Assembly: GCA_002224055.1 (NCBI GenBank) | Contig: AZLU01000059.1 | Coordinates: 1 to 64,000 of the forward strand | Source of the DNA: Pezizomycotina sp. ARF18 | Taxonomy: Eukaryota > Ascomycota | DNA length: 64,000 nt | Reading direction: 5' to 3' | Shown: positions 1 through 12,727 of the stretch, one piece after another | Layout: every line of letters starts with the position of its first letter | How positions within the stretch are numbered: position 1 is the first letter of the stretch | Made by a program: the position numbers and the translations under genes | Notes under the pieces: model-generated | Told to the model about the DNA's origin: nothing | The model's database searches: none | The model's input: the letters and a program-made list of their open reading frames with translations, nothing else

Positions 1-3000
1 CAGTCGAAAAATGGAAGGAATCCGCGGCGGTAATCCATGCTATGTTCGCCACTTCCCTTTTTTTATTTTTCATTTCTTCTAGTATTATTTAGATGGATAA
101 AAATTACGTTTAGGCATACTGGGATGATGCTTCATCAGGATTCCTAGTCGCTGTATTTGCCGATTGCCGTTCAAATAAAATCGAGATTCGCTGTTGGAAA
201 AAGGAAGAAAAGAAATAAAAAGGAAAAGAGTATTATTTAGACAGGTTGACAGGGCCCCTCCTCTTCTCCTTCGTACGAGAGAAGTTAGAAATTGTTCTTT
301 GGAATCTCGAGTCATACCCGTGTCCAGGATTTCCCGGTACGCGAAAAGTTGGTTAATTAAAACTATCGCTATATAGAAGCTCATCGTTCTATTGAGAATT
401 TGAAACCCAACTGACGTGAGGTCTGTGGGAACGGGAGAGGGGAAAAACGGAAATGTAATATGCAGGACAAGAAGACGGAGAGTCCGAGGAGACGTCAGAA
501 AAATATTATTGCTGTCACGGCGAAGATCGTATGACTAAGATGAAACGCTTTACTTTGGTTTCAGTGGCTTCTTTGCGGACATGTCGATATACGTATACCA
601 ACGATGTGTTTCTTTCGGGTCAGGATTGTAGGAGCCGAGCCATAAAAGGTTCCCTTCACTTCTTTAACAAATCGCTACTCGTTAAAACTGCGTAGTATTC
701 ATGGAAGGGTTCCACTTTTTTCTTTTTTTTTTTTTGATATATATATAACAGTACGCTTGGACCCTGACCTATAATAGCTTGGCGCATTACGGTGGCTTGA
801 ATGAAGATTGTTGGCACGACAGTTCCGAATAGCTACTCTGAAGTCAGGATCGTAGAGGCCCATGAACTCCGCGGGTTCGCACACGACAGCCGTCGACAGC
901 CATTCAAAAAGTATATAAAGCCGATGTCACATGCTCGAAACCAGCCCTCATTGCGCTCGGTCTGTGCAATTACCCCCGGAGGACTTCTCAAGAAGCCTCT
1001 AAAATCAAAGCAAACATCGTTAGCTAATGCAACTGTGTAACATCGGAACCCTAGACACGGTTTCCAAAAATAGCCATTTCGGAGACAGCAAGCTTTCATA
1101 CAGCTCTCAGCCTATATCGACGTTTTTTTTTTTTTTTTTTTTTTTTTTTTGAATATTTCAGGAAGGTTCGAATGCCTCGGGCATTGCCCAAATACTCTTC
1201 TCGCGAGATTGAAGTTCTTTACTTACATGTCGGCGGCGATGTCTCACTCTACTTGATCTATTCAGTAAAAGGAAATTAGAACGCAAACGAAACTTCGGCC
1301 CCGTTTGTGTTAATCATGGTTTTGTCCAGGTGAGAGCCTACATAAAGCACAATGCAAATATCAGACATACTAGACAGATGCGCCAACACTTAGAATTATA
1401 CATGAAGGAACTCAAACATTGAAGCAGGTATGTTTGAGGTGGGGCGACGTGATACCCCAAGTTTAGTTTCTTCTGCTACGTGTAAGCGCCAGTTCCCACC
1501 ATCCTAAAATTGCAACCGTGCAGCTCTCGACGTTTTATCGGGATTCGTGAGGGAGCAATGATACGCGTTTTTTGGGGTCGGAGGTTCTGTACTTTCGGCA
1601 ATTGCCCTACTAAAAAGGCTGCGCGAGCCGACCATACGAAAGCAGGACTCCACGTGTGAATTCTAGAAAAAATCGGCAAAGGGTATGCGAAAGTTTATAA
1701 AATAGGGATCATTTCAGAGAAAATCTTCGGGAAAGCCTTTCAGTTGTGGTCAAAACATTATTTCTGTTTTGGAAAAAAAATATAGATTAAAATAATAATA
1801 AAAATAAAACACCAAAAAAATAGAATAACATGATAATGCGAATTCAAGTGGTAAGGGAGAGGAATGTTTACCTAATATGTCAAGTGAGCCCCGTTTGAGC
1901 ACATGTCGTTCATGCACGTTTTCCGAGCACGCAATCATCTAATAGAGGATCAATATCGGCTGGTTCGGCAGCGAAATTTGAAATTTGTGTCAATACGCGC
2001 AACTGCAGTATTGTGCTGTAGAGTCAAACTTGTGATATCATTAAATGATTATTGTTAGAGGGGAACACGAACTTTCGACGTTGAGGTGATGATCCTTCCG
2101 CACCTTGTTAATTTCTCTCTGCGGTCCTGAGCGACTAGAGGGAACTTTTTCCCTTCTTCTGCGTAGTGCCCGAGCCCGCGTGTACCTATCAAGCGAGAGT
2201 ACCACGCCAATGTATAACAGCTGAAAAAAAAACAATAAATAAATAAATAAATAAATAAAATTTTTTACGATCGAATATTTCTTTTTCATTATATTTTATA
2301 ATTTCCCATCCCTTCGAAATAAATATACATAATTCTTACCTCCGAGAAAATATTGGGTAATTTTGCAACGCGGCGTTTTGAGTTCGACAAATGATGGATT
2401 ATTTCGTATTTAGGCGCGAGGTGCCTGAGGATCCCTACCGTATTTTTCCTTCTAGAATCGCCGATGATAGTCACGGAGCGAGCAGGGATGCGAAAGCGGA
2501 GTAAAACACGTGTTTGCAATGACGGGATGTTGGAATAATAAATAGCGCTAGGGGGACTCGGAACATTCTGTCGAGCGTCTAGAAGGCTTCTACTTGCAGC
2601 AAGCGATCCTATTTTTCGAAAATGCGCCACTCTCGCAATTCTACGAGTGCCTTGTCTCGTCGTTTATATATATATTTGGGGGGAAAAAATACAAAAAGCC
2701 AAGCAAGCCTCCAGTATATTAATTTATATGCCATCTGCTGAAGATTGACTATAACTTAAAACTATAATAATAGGATTGATGTAACCCACTAACTAGAATT
2801 GTTGACTAATCAGACGCAGATGGGGCCAAAGAATATCTCGTAGGAGGTGTATACATACATACACTGCTCAAGTGACATGATGAAGATAGCCCCTTTTCGA
2901 AATATCGAAAATTTGGAAATTGACTGAATCATCGAGATCGAGCTGAGATGATTATCGTTTTTGAGGGACGCTCGAAGTTCGAACCCTTATACCATGTGTT

Positions 3001-3278
3001 CTTTTTCTTCTTTACGTTATTTATTTTATTTCTTTAGTTCGTTTGGCGACCGACGGTATTTTCCTTTTTCTACTCCTTTTTTTTTTTTTTTTTTTTTGCT
3101 TTTCATCAGCGCATGTTCCTCCATCGCTTGAGCAAGAAGCTCAGTTTTGAGTTGCGCATGGACGCATTCCAGAAGGATTATAGAACAATTTCAATGCTTG
3201 GTATTCATTCCTATTTTGCCTTCCCTGTGGAGCAGAAATTTCGTGCACGGCTGAGTTTCGAGCAGCAGCGGCAGAAAG

Positions 3279-3314
<36 letters not shown>

Positions 3315-5520
3315 GACATTTTGCTTTGCAGAAAGTACCGAAAGTACCAGGTACAAAAGTGACAACTTGGGCGTGTTATTGGCGTGAGGCATCCAAAAGG
3401 GGCATCCTGGTTAGTAACTCCATTAACGGAAGTTAGACCGTCCGATCACCACCGAGTTTCTTTCCTTCTTTTTTTCCTTTTTTCCTTTTTTCCTTTTTTC
3501 CTTTTTTCCTTTTTTTTTTTTTTTTTCTCTTTTTTTTTTTTCTTTTTCTTTTTGTTGTTTCTTATTCGCTGATGACGCTGATTGCTGCTCCAAAAAAAAA
3601 GCCCCATTTTTGAGGCGATAATCTTTTGAGATCTGCCAGAGAAAAATATCGTATCCGGCGTATTAGCCAGTACTCTAGGGCGTATATTTCGGTATTAGCC
3701 GTTTAAATGGTCTATAGGTCCCTTGCCCCCCCCCGAAAATCTATTCGTTCCGGAACCAATAATAAACAAAATATATTATTGTAATAATTCTCTTTCTGAG
3801 AAGAAATAAATTCTGCCCCAAAGCCCCCTCCCCCACATTATTATAGTAACCCCCAAAATATACTAAAAGCAGTTAATGAACCAAAGAAAGCCTGCATGAA
3901 AGAGACGTAACTTTACCTTTTATTTCGTGGGAGTTATACAGCAAGCAAGCAGCGAGCAGCAAGAGAGAGCGAGAGTGGGGTTTCGTGGGTTAATAGCAGC
4001 AATATTGGGGAGTCTACTTATATATCATTTTATTGCACGATTTCCCCCTTTCGTTTCCTCCGTTTCCCTGGGAAAAGACAAAAAGGAAAAACGCCTCACT
4101 TTCGGAATCTTCAGGAACGAAAAAGAAAAAAAAGTGGATAGAGAAAAAAAAAAAAAAAAAAAAAGAGATTTCTGACAAGAAATAATCTACCAATCGTCGG
4201 CAGATCCACGCTCGAGAAGAGGTAAAAAGGAATTCGAGCATGCGGGCGGCCACGAGGTCTTGATGCAGGAACCGTTCCTGAAACGACTTCGTTTATTATA
4301 ATCCCTCACAGCAGTCAGAAAATGAACAAAAAGCAGGTACCACGATTGATCAATCAGCTGCTGCCGTCATTGTAGGTGCGTGGCCTTAGCTAGCGAACCG
4401 TGGACGGCCCATCTCTCACGCACAGGTTTTTCCTCATTTTGAAATTTTCTTCTCACCTTTGGAGGTATAGTACAGTGTTTGATAAGCTGCGCTTTTGCTG
4501 GTACGCCTGCTCTTTTGCCCTGTTGTGGAAAAAGTATCCCAACAACGTTCCTGCACTCGTATTTTCAATATTATGTTTCTTATATATTGGTCCTGTGGGG
4601 CTCGCAGAGCTCGTGGAGATAAAAACGAGTCGCATTCTGTCAAGTCCTTCGCTTAGTTAGAATCTGACATGAATATCGACAATAAATCATTCCATTTCTT
4701 CCGTTTATTAGTGATCCATGCAAGTTCTAACGGAGCGCTGCCCATTATGTTGTGTCGTACGAGCTCGCAAAAAATTAGGGGCATTATTCTTTCTATTAGC
4801 TCAGAAGCTCGGAGAAGGTCTTCTGGTCTTATCTAAACCGTTCAAGAATGGAGAGAGAAAGAGTATATTCGAGTACGAGAAATTTCTTTTCTGGTTGCGG
4901 TTTCCAGAAACCAGCAGAAGGGCTGAGCCAAGAACCAGAGACACTGCAATGCAAGTGCCACGCGCCTTGGTTGTTGCTGCGTGTAACTCCAGCAAGCAAG
5001 GCCGCCGTATAGGGCGTTTCGAACATGAGAGTTTCGTAGCCTGCGGTGGACTGTCAAACGCCAATAAGCGACAGGGCTACCGCCATTGAAGGAGGGTAAT
5101 AGCACTCGAGCAGCCTAAAATGTACTCGTTTTCGGTTCGCTCTGCGCGCCATGCCTTCCCGCCATGCGACAGTTTTGCAAGGGCTATACCTGTTCCAAGT
5201 GAATAAAAGAGGAAACCTTTCTTCTTTTAGCTCTCGTTAAAGCAGCTACGTACAACAAGGTGAAACGACTCTTTTTTTTTTTTTTCTCCTTATCCTCCAC
5301 TCCCTTCTAGAATACCACCCTGTCTCTTGCTAAAACGACATCGTTACCATGGTTCATCGAAGACTACCCGTAAGCGGTCTCTTCGCGCAAAATGCAAGAT
5401 AACTGATTGACGATATATAGACAAAACAGGAGATACCTGACTAGGGTTAACAGAAGAAAGAAGGGGGGGGGGAAACGGGAAGCTGTAAGCCTGCAGAGGA
5501 AGGAATATTGAGAAAAGACG
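1..5520. other. Gene-poor region
   Basis: I see no gene I can support here. Open frames are short and uncharacteristic; the longest is a plus-strand frame of 123 codons at 4718-5089 with no recognised motif. The region holds long homopolymers (28 T at 1123-1150, T tracts near 3080, A tracts near 3280-3310), an AAAT run near 2233-2260 and a T/C-rich microsatellite near 3467-3550. Base composition varies, but no coding exon with matching splice sites stood out. Confidence 0.6.
3467..3553. repeat. T-rich TTTTTTCC-type microsatellite
   Basis: The plus strand carries several copies of a 7-8 base unit of T run plus CC, followed by two T runs interrupted by C. It is a simple-sequence tract with no coding value; open frames that cross it are artefacts. 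Confidence 0.9.
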
Positions 5521-5526
5521 CGATCT

Positions 5527-6075
5527 TCAATGGCAAAGAAGGTGGGGAGGAGGAGGAATGGCGCTGGGGCATATTTGCGTTACCGAAAAAATCAGGTAAT
5601 AATAAATATTCTTTATTTTTTGGGCAAATGGCAAGTTCCGTCTTCGAGGCAATAAAAAATAAATAAAAAAAAGGAGGAGGAGAGAGGGAGCTGCTGCCTG
5701 TGAAGTTTTGAAACCAACACCAGAACCCCCAGTCGAAGAATCCCAGCAGCTATTCATTTTACCACCACCGCCAGATTCCAAAACTCGATTAGAAGAATGA
5801 TCACTCTTGTTCTTTTCACTTCTAGGCATCAAAGGTCCTCCTCCCCCATCATCATCATTATCATCATCATTATTTTAAATTGCTTACCACTACAACCAAA
5901 ACCACCATGAGACATACCGGTGAAGTCCGGGAGTATCCCAGTAAAAGCGCCGCCCGTACCATCGGTGGATGCCGGAGGGGAGGAAGTGTTAGACAGAAAA
6001 GAAAAAAAGAAAGGGCATGACCAAGACGTCAATCTTTTGAATCGAGGAACTATATGCGTGATGGCACCTGTCATT
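5527..6075 (-). CDS. Putative two-exon fragment, Gly/Ser-rich, unknown
   Basis: I do not recognise this product. On the minus strand a segment near 5990-5890 reads Ser/Pro/Gly-rich sequence (ASTDGTGGAFTGILPDFTG), then meets a good GTAAGC donor. After about 66 nt an AG at about 5822 leads into a second Ser/Gly-rich segment (ESGGGGKMNSCWDSSTGGSG). The composition match on both sides of a plausible intron is the only evidence. The opposite strand carries a competing 142-codon frame (5920-6348), so strand assignment is unsure. It could equally be low-complexity non-coding DNA. Confidence 0.25.
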
Positions 6076-6349
6076 TACTGCTCTAAGTGTACAGAATTGG
6101 CCGGCGGAGCACGGACGATGTTCCAGAAGATCCAGAACCTCACATTCCTCTTCATTCGCTCTTTTCTTTCCTTTTACGAGTGCGGAACCCTTCCTACCAA
6201 CAGATCCCTACGCGACGGTTGCCAAGCTCCGTATCGATGTACGGCAGCTCGGGAAGGAAATAAATGTCAAACACGAGGGAAAAGGAAGAAAGAAAGACCT
6301 TCTAGAAGACTTCCGCTTTCGTGCCTTGTAATACTCAGGCTAATTTAAG

Positions 6350-9230
6350 AAAAAAAAAAAAAAAAAAAAAAGGAAAAAAGTAAGTATACTCGTTATACGA
6401 CTCTTCGATAGAGAGCGGCTCGCGACGAAGCTGAGCATATTCGAGAAGGAAAATCGAAGCATACCCATGTCAGAAACCTGTCTTTCCATGATCTCCTTCG
6501 TCGTGAGCTCGCGATAAAAAGAATTCAGGTGAGGCGAAGGAAAAAAATTGATTATTTAACTTTTTTTTTTTTTTTTTTTTTTTTTGGTTTCGAATATATG
6601 CAGCCCGATGAAGGATACGGTATCGAATCTGAAGGAACAGCCGTTCGGCTCTCGAGGCATTGAAGAGAAACTCGTTCCGCCCAAGGGGCGTGTTTCTAGT
6701 TACAATATCGCAAGCGTGCTTTGCCCTTTGCCCTCATGGAGCATATAAGTTAGCGGTTATTATACACATCATCATCGACGGCAGGACGCGCGGGGTTCTC
6801 CATGGCGATCTGGAGTTGTCTGCTACTGCCCAATGCCTCTCGACTCGAGATCGTCTCGGGCCTTGTTCTTTCCCTTTTCGATTCACACTTTGTCTTCCCG
6901 GAGATTTTAAACCTACAGGGACCCCTAGCCTTTGGGGGATTAATCCACGATATCGTCTTTCATGCATAACTATCAAGAAGATTGAGTTCGTTACTTCTAG
7001 GTTAGACCGGTTTTAAAAAATAAATAAAAATAAATCAAACAAAGCAATCAAGCGGACAGCGGTAGTATGTCTTTGTTTCATATTCATGCCTTGCCCGCGA
7101 AGGAGATCTGTTACAAAAAGCTACGGCCGGTGTCTGAGAATATATTATTTTTATTAAAATAAAGACATATTGACTTTGATCTCAACTTCAATAAGACTAC
7201 ATAGACATTTTGCTAGGGAACTTGTACCTGTACAAAAGGTACAAAGCCATTCTCAACGTGATGCCCTTGTCTCATTCACTTCCCACGGGATTTCATCCCC
7301 GAGGTTCACATATTGGTTAGCCTTCTCGAACCATACCCCTTTGGCTAACTGCTAGATTTTAAAAATAAAACGAGCTCATGAATCTTCGCATAAACTTCAG
7401 CTAAGACCCTAGCTTCAAGGCTGACTTTGAACGAGTTCCTGAATATCAACAGAACCCCCATCGCTTCGTTATACAAAACATTCAGCCTGGGACTTTCCTA
7501 ACAGGATCCGCGGTCAAAGGATACAGAGGCATGTTGCAAGATACGGCGGATGAGCTTGCTACGTCTATCAGATCGTTGCTTATCAGATCCAACGACAAGG
7601 AGAAAATTCGTAACTGGGCTGTGAATTGCACCACAATTATGCACATCACTCTTTGTCTTAACAAGCTGGGAGAGTACTTCATCTCGATATCCTCAATAAA
7701 CACAGCTTTTGATATATTATAGCTCATTACATTATATCACTAATAACGTGAATGCTTCTGTCATTGTATCCGTGGGGAAGGTAAACAATCATGAACGATG
7801 AAATGATTTTGACGTGATGTGAGATGATATTCGGTGTTGTGATCGTATCATACCATGTCGCATATCTATTTTTCCGTTTTGGCTTAACATGTTGAGCTTT
7901 TCGGAGCATGCGTCCGCTATCTATGGAACTTGTTAGCACTGTAGTAGGGTGACCTGCTGCTAAATATTTGTAAAATCGTAGCGTGATATGCAAGTTTATA
8001 GATTGATATAACGCGCAAATACTATAGTACTAAGCAATTTTGTTTTTATGTTTCCATGAGCTCTTCGCCGGCCGTTTCATTTCATCTTTCGATATCTTAA
8101 ATCAAATATTCCGTAAAACTAGGCATATCTTTTGCCGTCTAAACTGTACAGGGAAGGCAATAACCTTCACTAGCACATCCTTGAATACACTTATGAAAGG
8201 CAAGATATTACGATTTATCACAATTAAAATGTCTTACAAGGTACAAGATGCTAGTACGAGCGTTAGTATTAGGTCTTGGTGGTAATAAGTTATATCTCCG
8301 ACTTAATTTGGCCGTTTTCTCGAAAACCTTAGATAATACCTAATTCTTAAAGAACTACAATAATATTTGCCTTGTCTTTCCGAGTTCTATTCGTGTTCAA
8401 GTGCAACCTGCTCACAGATCCGTCCATGGCGTCTAGATTCTATCTCGGTATGATGCAGAATGTACGGTTTTTTTTACTGACTGTGTTATCATCATGTGGT
8501 CGTTTATGTACTACGAGTTCAACTCGTACCCTAGTCATTGCGATTCTCCGATTGATTTATAAATCCCGTCAGACACCCGTGTGTGATGATAAGAGTAAAT
8601 ATCAAATCAGTAATACAGATTTCATGATTCTGAACGCAATTGCTCCACAGCAGGATCCTCTCTGTTTGGTCCTTACCGTAGCTTTTTTTGCGTACATACG
8701 GAAGGATATTACGAATTACGCAGATGTGCACCCGTGTTGAACCCAAAGTCGGATATAGTAATGCCTTACATTCATTTTTGGATCTCGTCATCTTGCACGT
8801 TTTATTGACTGACGATTGTAATGATCCGATCTACAAGCATAACTGACGTGTTGGTCCGTCTAAGAATATATGGCAAACATGGAAGGAATAGAAATGCATC
8901 GTGATACCTTATGATTCATATATGCGCTACGAGTGGCTCAACATTGTCTATTGGTATACTGCAATTAGTTCTTTTATCACCCCAACTGAGTCTGTAAGTA
9001 TTGAAGAGAATTCAATTGCATTATGGATATAGAATCTCATACATGGAGGGGAAATCCCATGGTCTTTATGCTCCCAGGCCTGCGCCTTTAGGGGTGAGTA
9101 ATAATACTATAATAACGTCGTGTCAACGTGTCAAAGACTACAAATAACAGTATAACAAAAAACGACGTGTTATGTCAAAATAATAAATAAATAATGCAAC
9201 ATTGCGGGGGGAAGCTGCGATGTATAAAGG
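6350..9230. other. AT-rich region without supportable genes
   Basis: Only short frames interrupted by stops occur on both strands. Poly-A (about 6347-6371) and poly-T (about 6561-6585) tracts lie at the left edge. The stretch 7.0-9.2 kb is AT-rich with a moderate number of CpG sites, so it does not look heavily RIP-mutated. It may be old degraded repeat DNA, but I found no transposon domain, terminal repeat or target duplication. Confidence 0.5.
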
Positions 9231-9234
9231 CGGG

Positions 9235-9475
9235 AGGTTGCGCTATATAAATAATGGTTCCTTGCATTAGCATGTGATGCTTGGTTCTGCGCAGTGCTCC
9301 TCCAAGGTGTTCCTTCAACAGTAAGTAGATATAAGGCCTCCAGAGTTAAGCCTCGCTCTGCAACTTGATGAAGCAGAGTTTTTCTCCGTGGTTTAATTGT
9401 GGTATCAACTTCCGCGCCGGGAGCCATTAATAGGCGCGCTAGATGATATCAAATTCCCTCTACAACGCTTTCTGA
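9235..9475 (-). pseudogene. Ankyrin-repeat-like fragment
   Basis: The minus strand reads LARLLMAPGAEVDTTIK, then TLLHQVAERG, then LEALYLLTVEG. This matches the ankyrin consensus (xLARLLLxxGAxVDxxxxxGxTxLHxAAxxGxxExxxLLLxxG) over about 1.3 repeats. Upstream and downstream the reading frame is lost within about 30 codons, and no further repeats are readable. It lies about 90 bases downstream of the orphan poly-Gln gene on the same strand, so it could be a remnant of a longer ankyrin protein or a 3' part of that locus. Ankyrin repeats mediate protein binding; no specific function can be inferred. Confidence 0.5.
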
Positions 9476-9559
9476 GCGTGGTATCTTCGACTTACGGGCC
9501 TTCCTCGGTCGAATGCCGCCCCCCCCCTTTTTTTTTTTTTTGAATGATTTGACGATCGG

Positions 9560-10650
9560 TTAAAGTCGACTGTTCCACTCCTCTCTAGAACACTTCACCT
9601 CGCCTGTAACGCAGTGTATTTTAGTCCTCCCGCTAGCGATTTCTTCTCTCCAGTCGGTTCTCTTCAACTCAGGACCGAAATAATCTATCAGTTCCCTACG
9701 ACAGGAGGCGCCAGGAATTCCCTCTAGCTTCAGCGTCACAGCTCCTCCCCCTTTCTCGGGCGGGAAATAGTCTCCCGGATTACCACGGACCGGACCGCTT
9801 TATCGAGCATCTTTCATCCATAGCTCTGTACGTCGCTGCCGACAAGTTTGTTCCCCGATACTCGACGTATACTTCTGAGAAGTGCGGGAACATATTATTA
9901 TCCTCTGGTTACCCTAGGGAAAAAACAATAGGCCCGCCGAATATACGGATCTCAAACCAGGCTGCAGCTTCTTCTCGGACTCCTCTGCGCCAAGATATCC
10001 TCCTTCCGATCCTCGTCGCAGCGGCAGTTTTCTGGATCGTAGCGCTTCTTTCCCGCAACGTGTAACTCCGCTGTCACCGCCATCCACCGCGCCAGCTCGC
10101 GCAAGATGACGACATACATACAGAACACCGAAAGAGCTTTGTTATTATCGTTACCGGCGCCTTCGGTTCCGATAGAGTCAAATATCCCTCTATGGATGCG
10201 GGACTTTACCTCGCCCGGCGAGCCACCGTAGCAGCGGTGATAATACCGCGACCGGTAGAAAGCGGAAATGGATTCCTCGGGTCTCCGTTCGAGCTCCAGC
10301 TGAAGAACATGAGCTCTGCGAGGTCCGGTTTCAGCGCAGTTCTGATGATCTGCTCGGAAGTGTGTTCGGTAGTAGGTATAACCGCGCCTTGCTGTTGTTG
10401 CTGCTGTTGCTGCTGTTGCTGCTGTTGCTGCTGCTGCTGCTGTTGCTGCTGTTGCTGCTGTTGCTGCTGAACGACTTCAGCAAACTCGGCGAATGCGCGC
10501 ACTATAGTATCGCTATGAAACCAATACTTCACAAAGCTTTCCGGGTATTGATGCACGGCGTGTTCAGCTTTGACCCAGTTGCGATCTCCTACCAGGCCAA
10601 TACTACCATCGAGAACTTGGAAGCTATGTGTGTTGTGGTGACTTTTTCGT
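9560..10650 (-). CDS. Orphan protein with a 27-residue poly-Gln tract
   Basis: I do not recognise the family. Reading the minus strand from about 10650, a coding-like frame (GDRNWVKAEHAVHQYPESF) runs into 27 consecutive Gln codons of mixed CAG/CAA (about 10388-10470). The frame of the tract then ends 60 codons later. A different frame on the same strand stays open from the far side of the tract (RAHVLQLELERRPEESISAF), through KALSVFCMYVVILRELARWM and ENCRCDEDRKEDI. After further frame changes it continues through AAAWFEIRIFGGPIVFSLG, EVYVEYRGTNLSAATYRAM and GASCRRELIDYFGPELKRTD to a TAA at 9560-9562. The charged, balanced composition over about 1 kb argues for a real gene of about 350 residues whose sequence here carries at least four indels or a few unseen introns. 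The N-terminus is undefined; an AG at about 10665 could be a splice acceptor. Confidence 0.55.
10388..10470. repeat. CAG/CAA trinucleotide microsatellite
   Basis: Interrupted trinucleotide repeat, seen as (GCT GTT GCT) units on the plus strand. On the minus strand it is 27 Gln codons with CAA interruptions. It sits inside an orphan coding region, and the reading frames that look coding on its two sides differ. Confidence 0.95.
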
Positions 10651-11240
10651 TCGCCATCCGTCTATCCAGTATATGCATGGCTAAGTGTTTAAGATTGATA
10701 AATTAATGAGATAATATTCCTTGGAAGGTTTCGAACTAAAAGCCTTGGAATGTGTATTTCGTACTTTAACTTTTGCTTACTTTAGAGTCTGAAAGTAAAT
10801 TTCTCTTCCAGAGAACCCTATATACTCACTTTCCGTTTCCGCTACATGTCATGTCCGTGATCATACTGCTTACTTAAATTGTGGTTACACAGGATTTCTT
10901 GGTATTTGAAATGGGCGAGCAACGACGACGACTAGATCTATACAATGTGATAATTAAATGACGAGTTAATACTGCTCATCATGGTTTATAAAGAATATTG
11001 TTAGTATAATTCTAGTATAGAAGGGCAGGATCTGCCGAGCACTGCGAATCGCATTAGTAGCAGTGACTTTATTTTGATTTCATTTGTTTTCATTCATACA
11101 AACGTCACCTTTTCTTTTCTAGCTCTCTGCCCTCTATGTCCCTTACCGACCTCTAATATACACGCTAATTAAATCAATCGTGAGGCGTCCTGCCTCGCTC
11201 TTACCATCACGAAAGCGCGTATCCTGCTCATAAACTCTCC

Positions 11241-12267
11241 ATGAATCGCGAACTCGACGAGGAACCTCAAAGCTTCGTCGTTTTCAATACCAGATTGAGT
11301 GGCCGGAACTATCGCGGTAGTATCAAATGCGGGCCGGTAAAGGACCTTCTGTCGCGGGTTTGGGGAGAGTGGATGACATCAGACAAAGCCATCGCATGCT
11401 TTACCCACTCTGCTAGTAACAGCGCGGACATGCTTTGCTCGGCATTTCTCAGGCCGGCGTCAACTTTACCAACCCAGATCTTTGAAACGAAGACGAAGAA
11501 ACTAGGACAGCCAGCGCCAAAGAGTTCCTTGATAAAGCCCGTATAAAGGTGTTTATCACTAACGCTAACACTAAAGGCGGTGCTCGCTGGTACGGTTGGC
11601 GCAGCAGGACCCGAGGCGGAGGGAATCTTTACTTGAATTCCTCATGACCGATCAATTAGCTTCCCCCATCACCGATAGGAAGATTTATGCGGAGATGGCC
11701 GTGATCGTGACGCTCCTCCACGAAATGGCCCATACCATCCTTACCGACGTCTTTGGTCCCCTCTTCCAAACCCCACCAGCAATCGGGTTGATGAGTAACA
11801 CCACCCGTAGCGGAGGGTGCATCGCTTTCAATGGCACCAACAGCCATACACGCGGGGATACGGTTTTCTGGGTCGAAGAAACCTTCTTTGGAGGGACGGT
11901 CGCATTCCACCTAGAACCCGGGCAATCGTTCGTTCAGTTCTCTGGTGCTTTTCTTGAGCGGCCGGTCGACCAAAACAGCGACCTCTTATTCGAAAAGCTC
12001 GATGATCAAGAAGTCCACGTAGTGCTCAGGGAGGGTTCTGTCGGCCATTTCCCGGCAAAAGACATCAGAACTAGATGCACGGCAGAAGATATCGGAGGGA
12101 CCTTATGCCGTACCGGAACGACCATTGACCTAAATCAGCCACCTGAAGGAGGTAGGGGAGGAAAAAAGGATACGAAGGGGGAAGGAAAGGAGGATCCAAA
12201 AATCGAGTTAAGGCTGAGCCGTTCCGAGGACAAGCAACTAGAGCAACTTAGGAATGATTTTTACTGA
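11241..12267 (+). CDS. Putative HEXXH metallopeptidase-like fungal protein
   Basis: The gene starts plausibly at ATG 11241 (MNRELDEEPQSFVVFNTRLS). It continues in another frame through AKEFLDKARIKVFITNANTK and GGARWYGWRSRTRGGGNLYL, then in a third frame through DRKIYAEMAVIVTLLHEMAH. The HEMAH motif (codons at 11719-11733) fits the HEXXH zinc-binding signature of zincin peptidases. About 60 residues later GDTVFWVEETFFGGTVAF offers glutamates that could serve as the third zinc ligand, as in gluzincin-like proteins. This layout (WYG..., HEXXH, then ...EE..FGG) resembles an uncharacterised family I recall from filamentous fungi. The tail is Gly/Lys/Glu-rich and ends at TGA 12265. At least two frame changes interrupt the model; they may be sequencing indels or short introns. 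Peptidase activity is inference; no signal peptide is visible. Confidence 0.55.
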
Positions 12268-12282
12268 TAACATCTAAAGCCC

Positions 12283-12460
12283 CAGCAGCAGGGTTCTGGT
12301 AATAATGGACAGGCCGTTGCTAATGCTCGTCCTAATCCCATGGTGAGTTTATCTTGATTCTTGATCTTCCCCTCAAATATAAGGTTGTTGAATCGTTTTA
12401 TGATAACAGCAAAAGCCTCAGCAGCAGGGTTCTGGTAACACTGGGACGACATGGCCGACC
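12283..12460. repeat. Imperfect duplication, 136-base spacing
   Basis: CAGCAGCAGGGTTCTGGTAA at 12283 recurs at 12419, and similarity extends to both sides (upstream GATAACA, downstream variants of GG...GACA...GGCC). Between the copies lies a possible intron: a GTGAGT donor near 12343 and a GATAACAG acceptor just before the second copy. If it is real, the copies would encode a repeated PQQQGSGN motif as a 3' extension of, or a gene next to, the HEXXH gene. Confidence 0.6.
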
Positions 12461-12727
12461 CGTACCTGGAAGCTCTGCTACTAGCGATGAAAGGGTTGTT
12501 TTGTAGGACTAATGTTATTATACTAGTATCAATCAAACTTTTTCAAGGTCAATTTTTTTTGAGAGGAGATAGTAGGAGTTTTGGGAGGCGTTAAAGGAGT
12601 ATGGTTTATTTTCAACGAAATGGACAATTTGAGAAAGAATAATAATGATCCCTCTGGAGATATACTAAGATCCTGTTCTATATTTGCTTCTTGATCTGTC
12701 ACCAACCTAATAGCTGCCTAGGCATAG

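Noticed and set aside
7000-9200. Possible degraded transposon
   Set aside because: AT-rich with broken frames, but no polymerase, transposase or integrase motif, no terminal repeats and no target duplication could be found.
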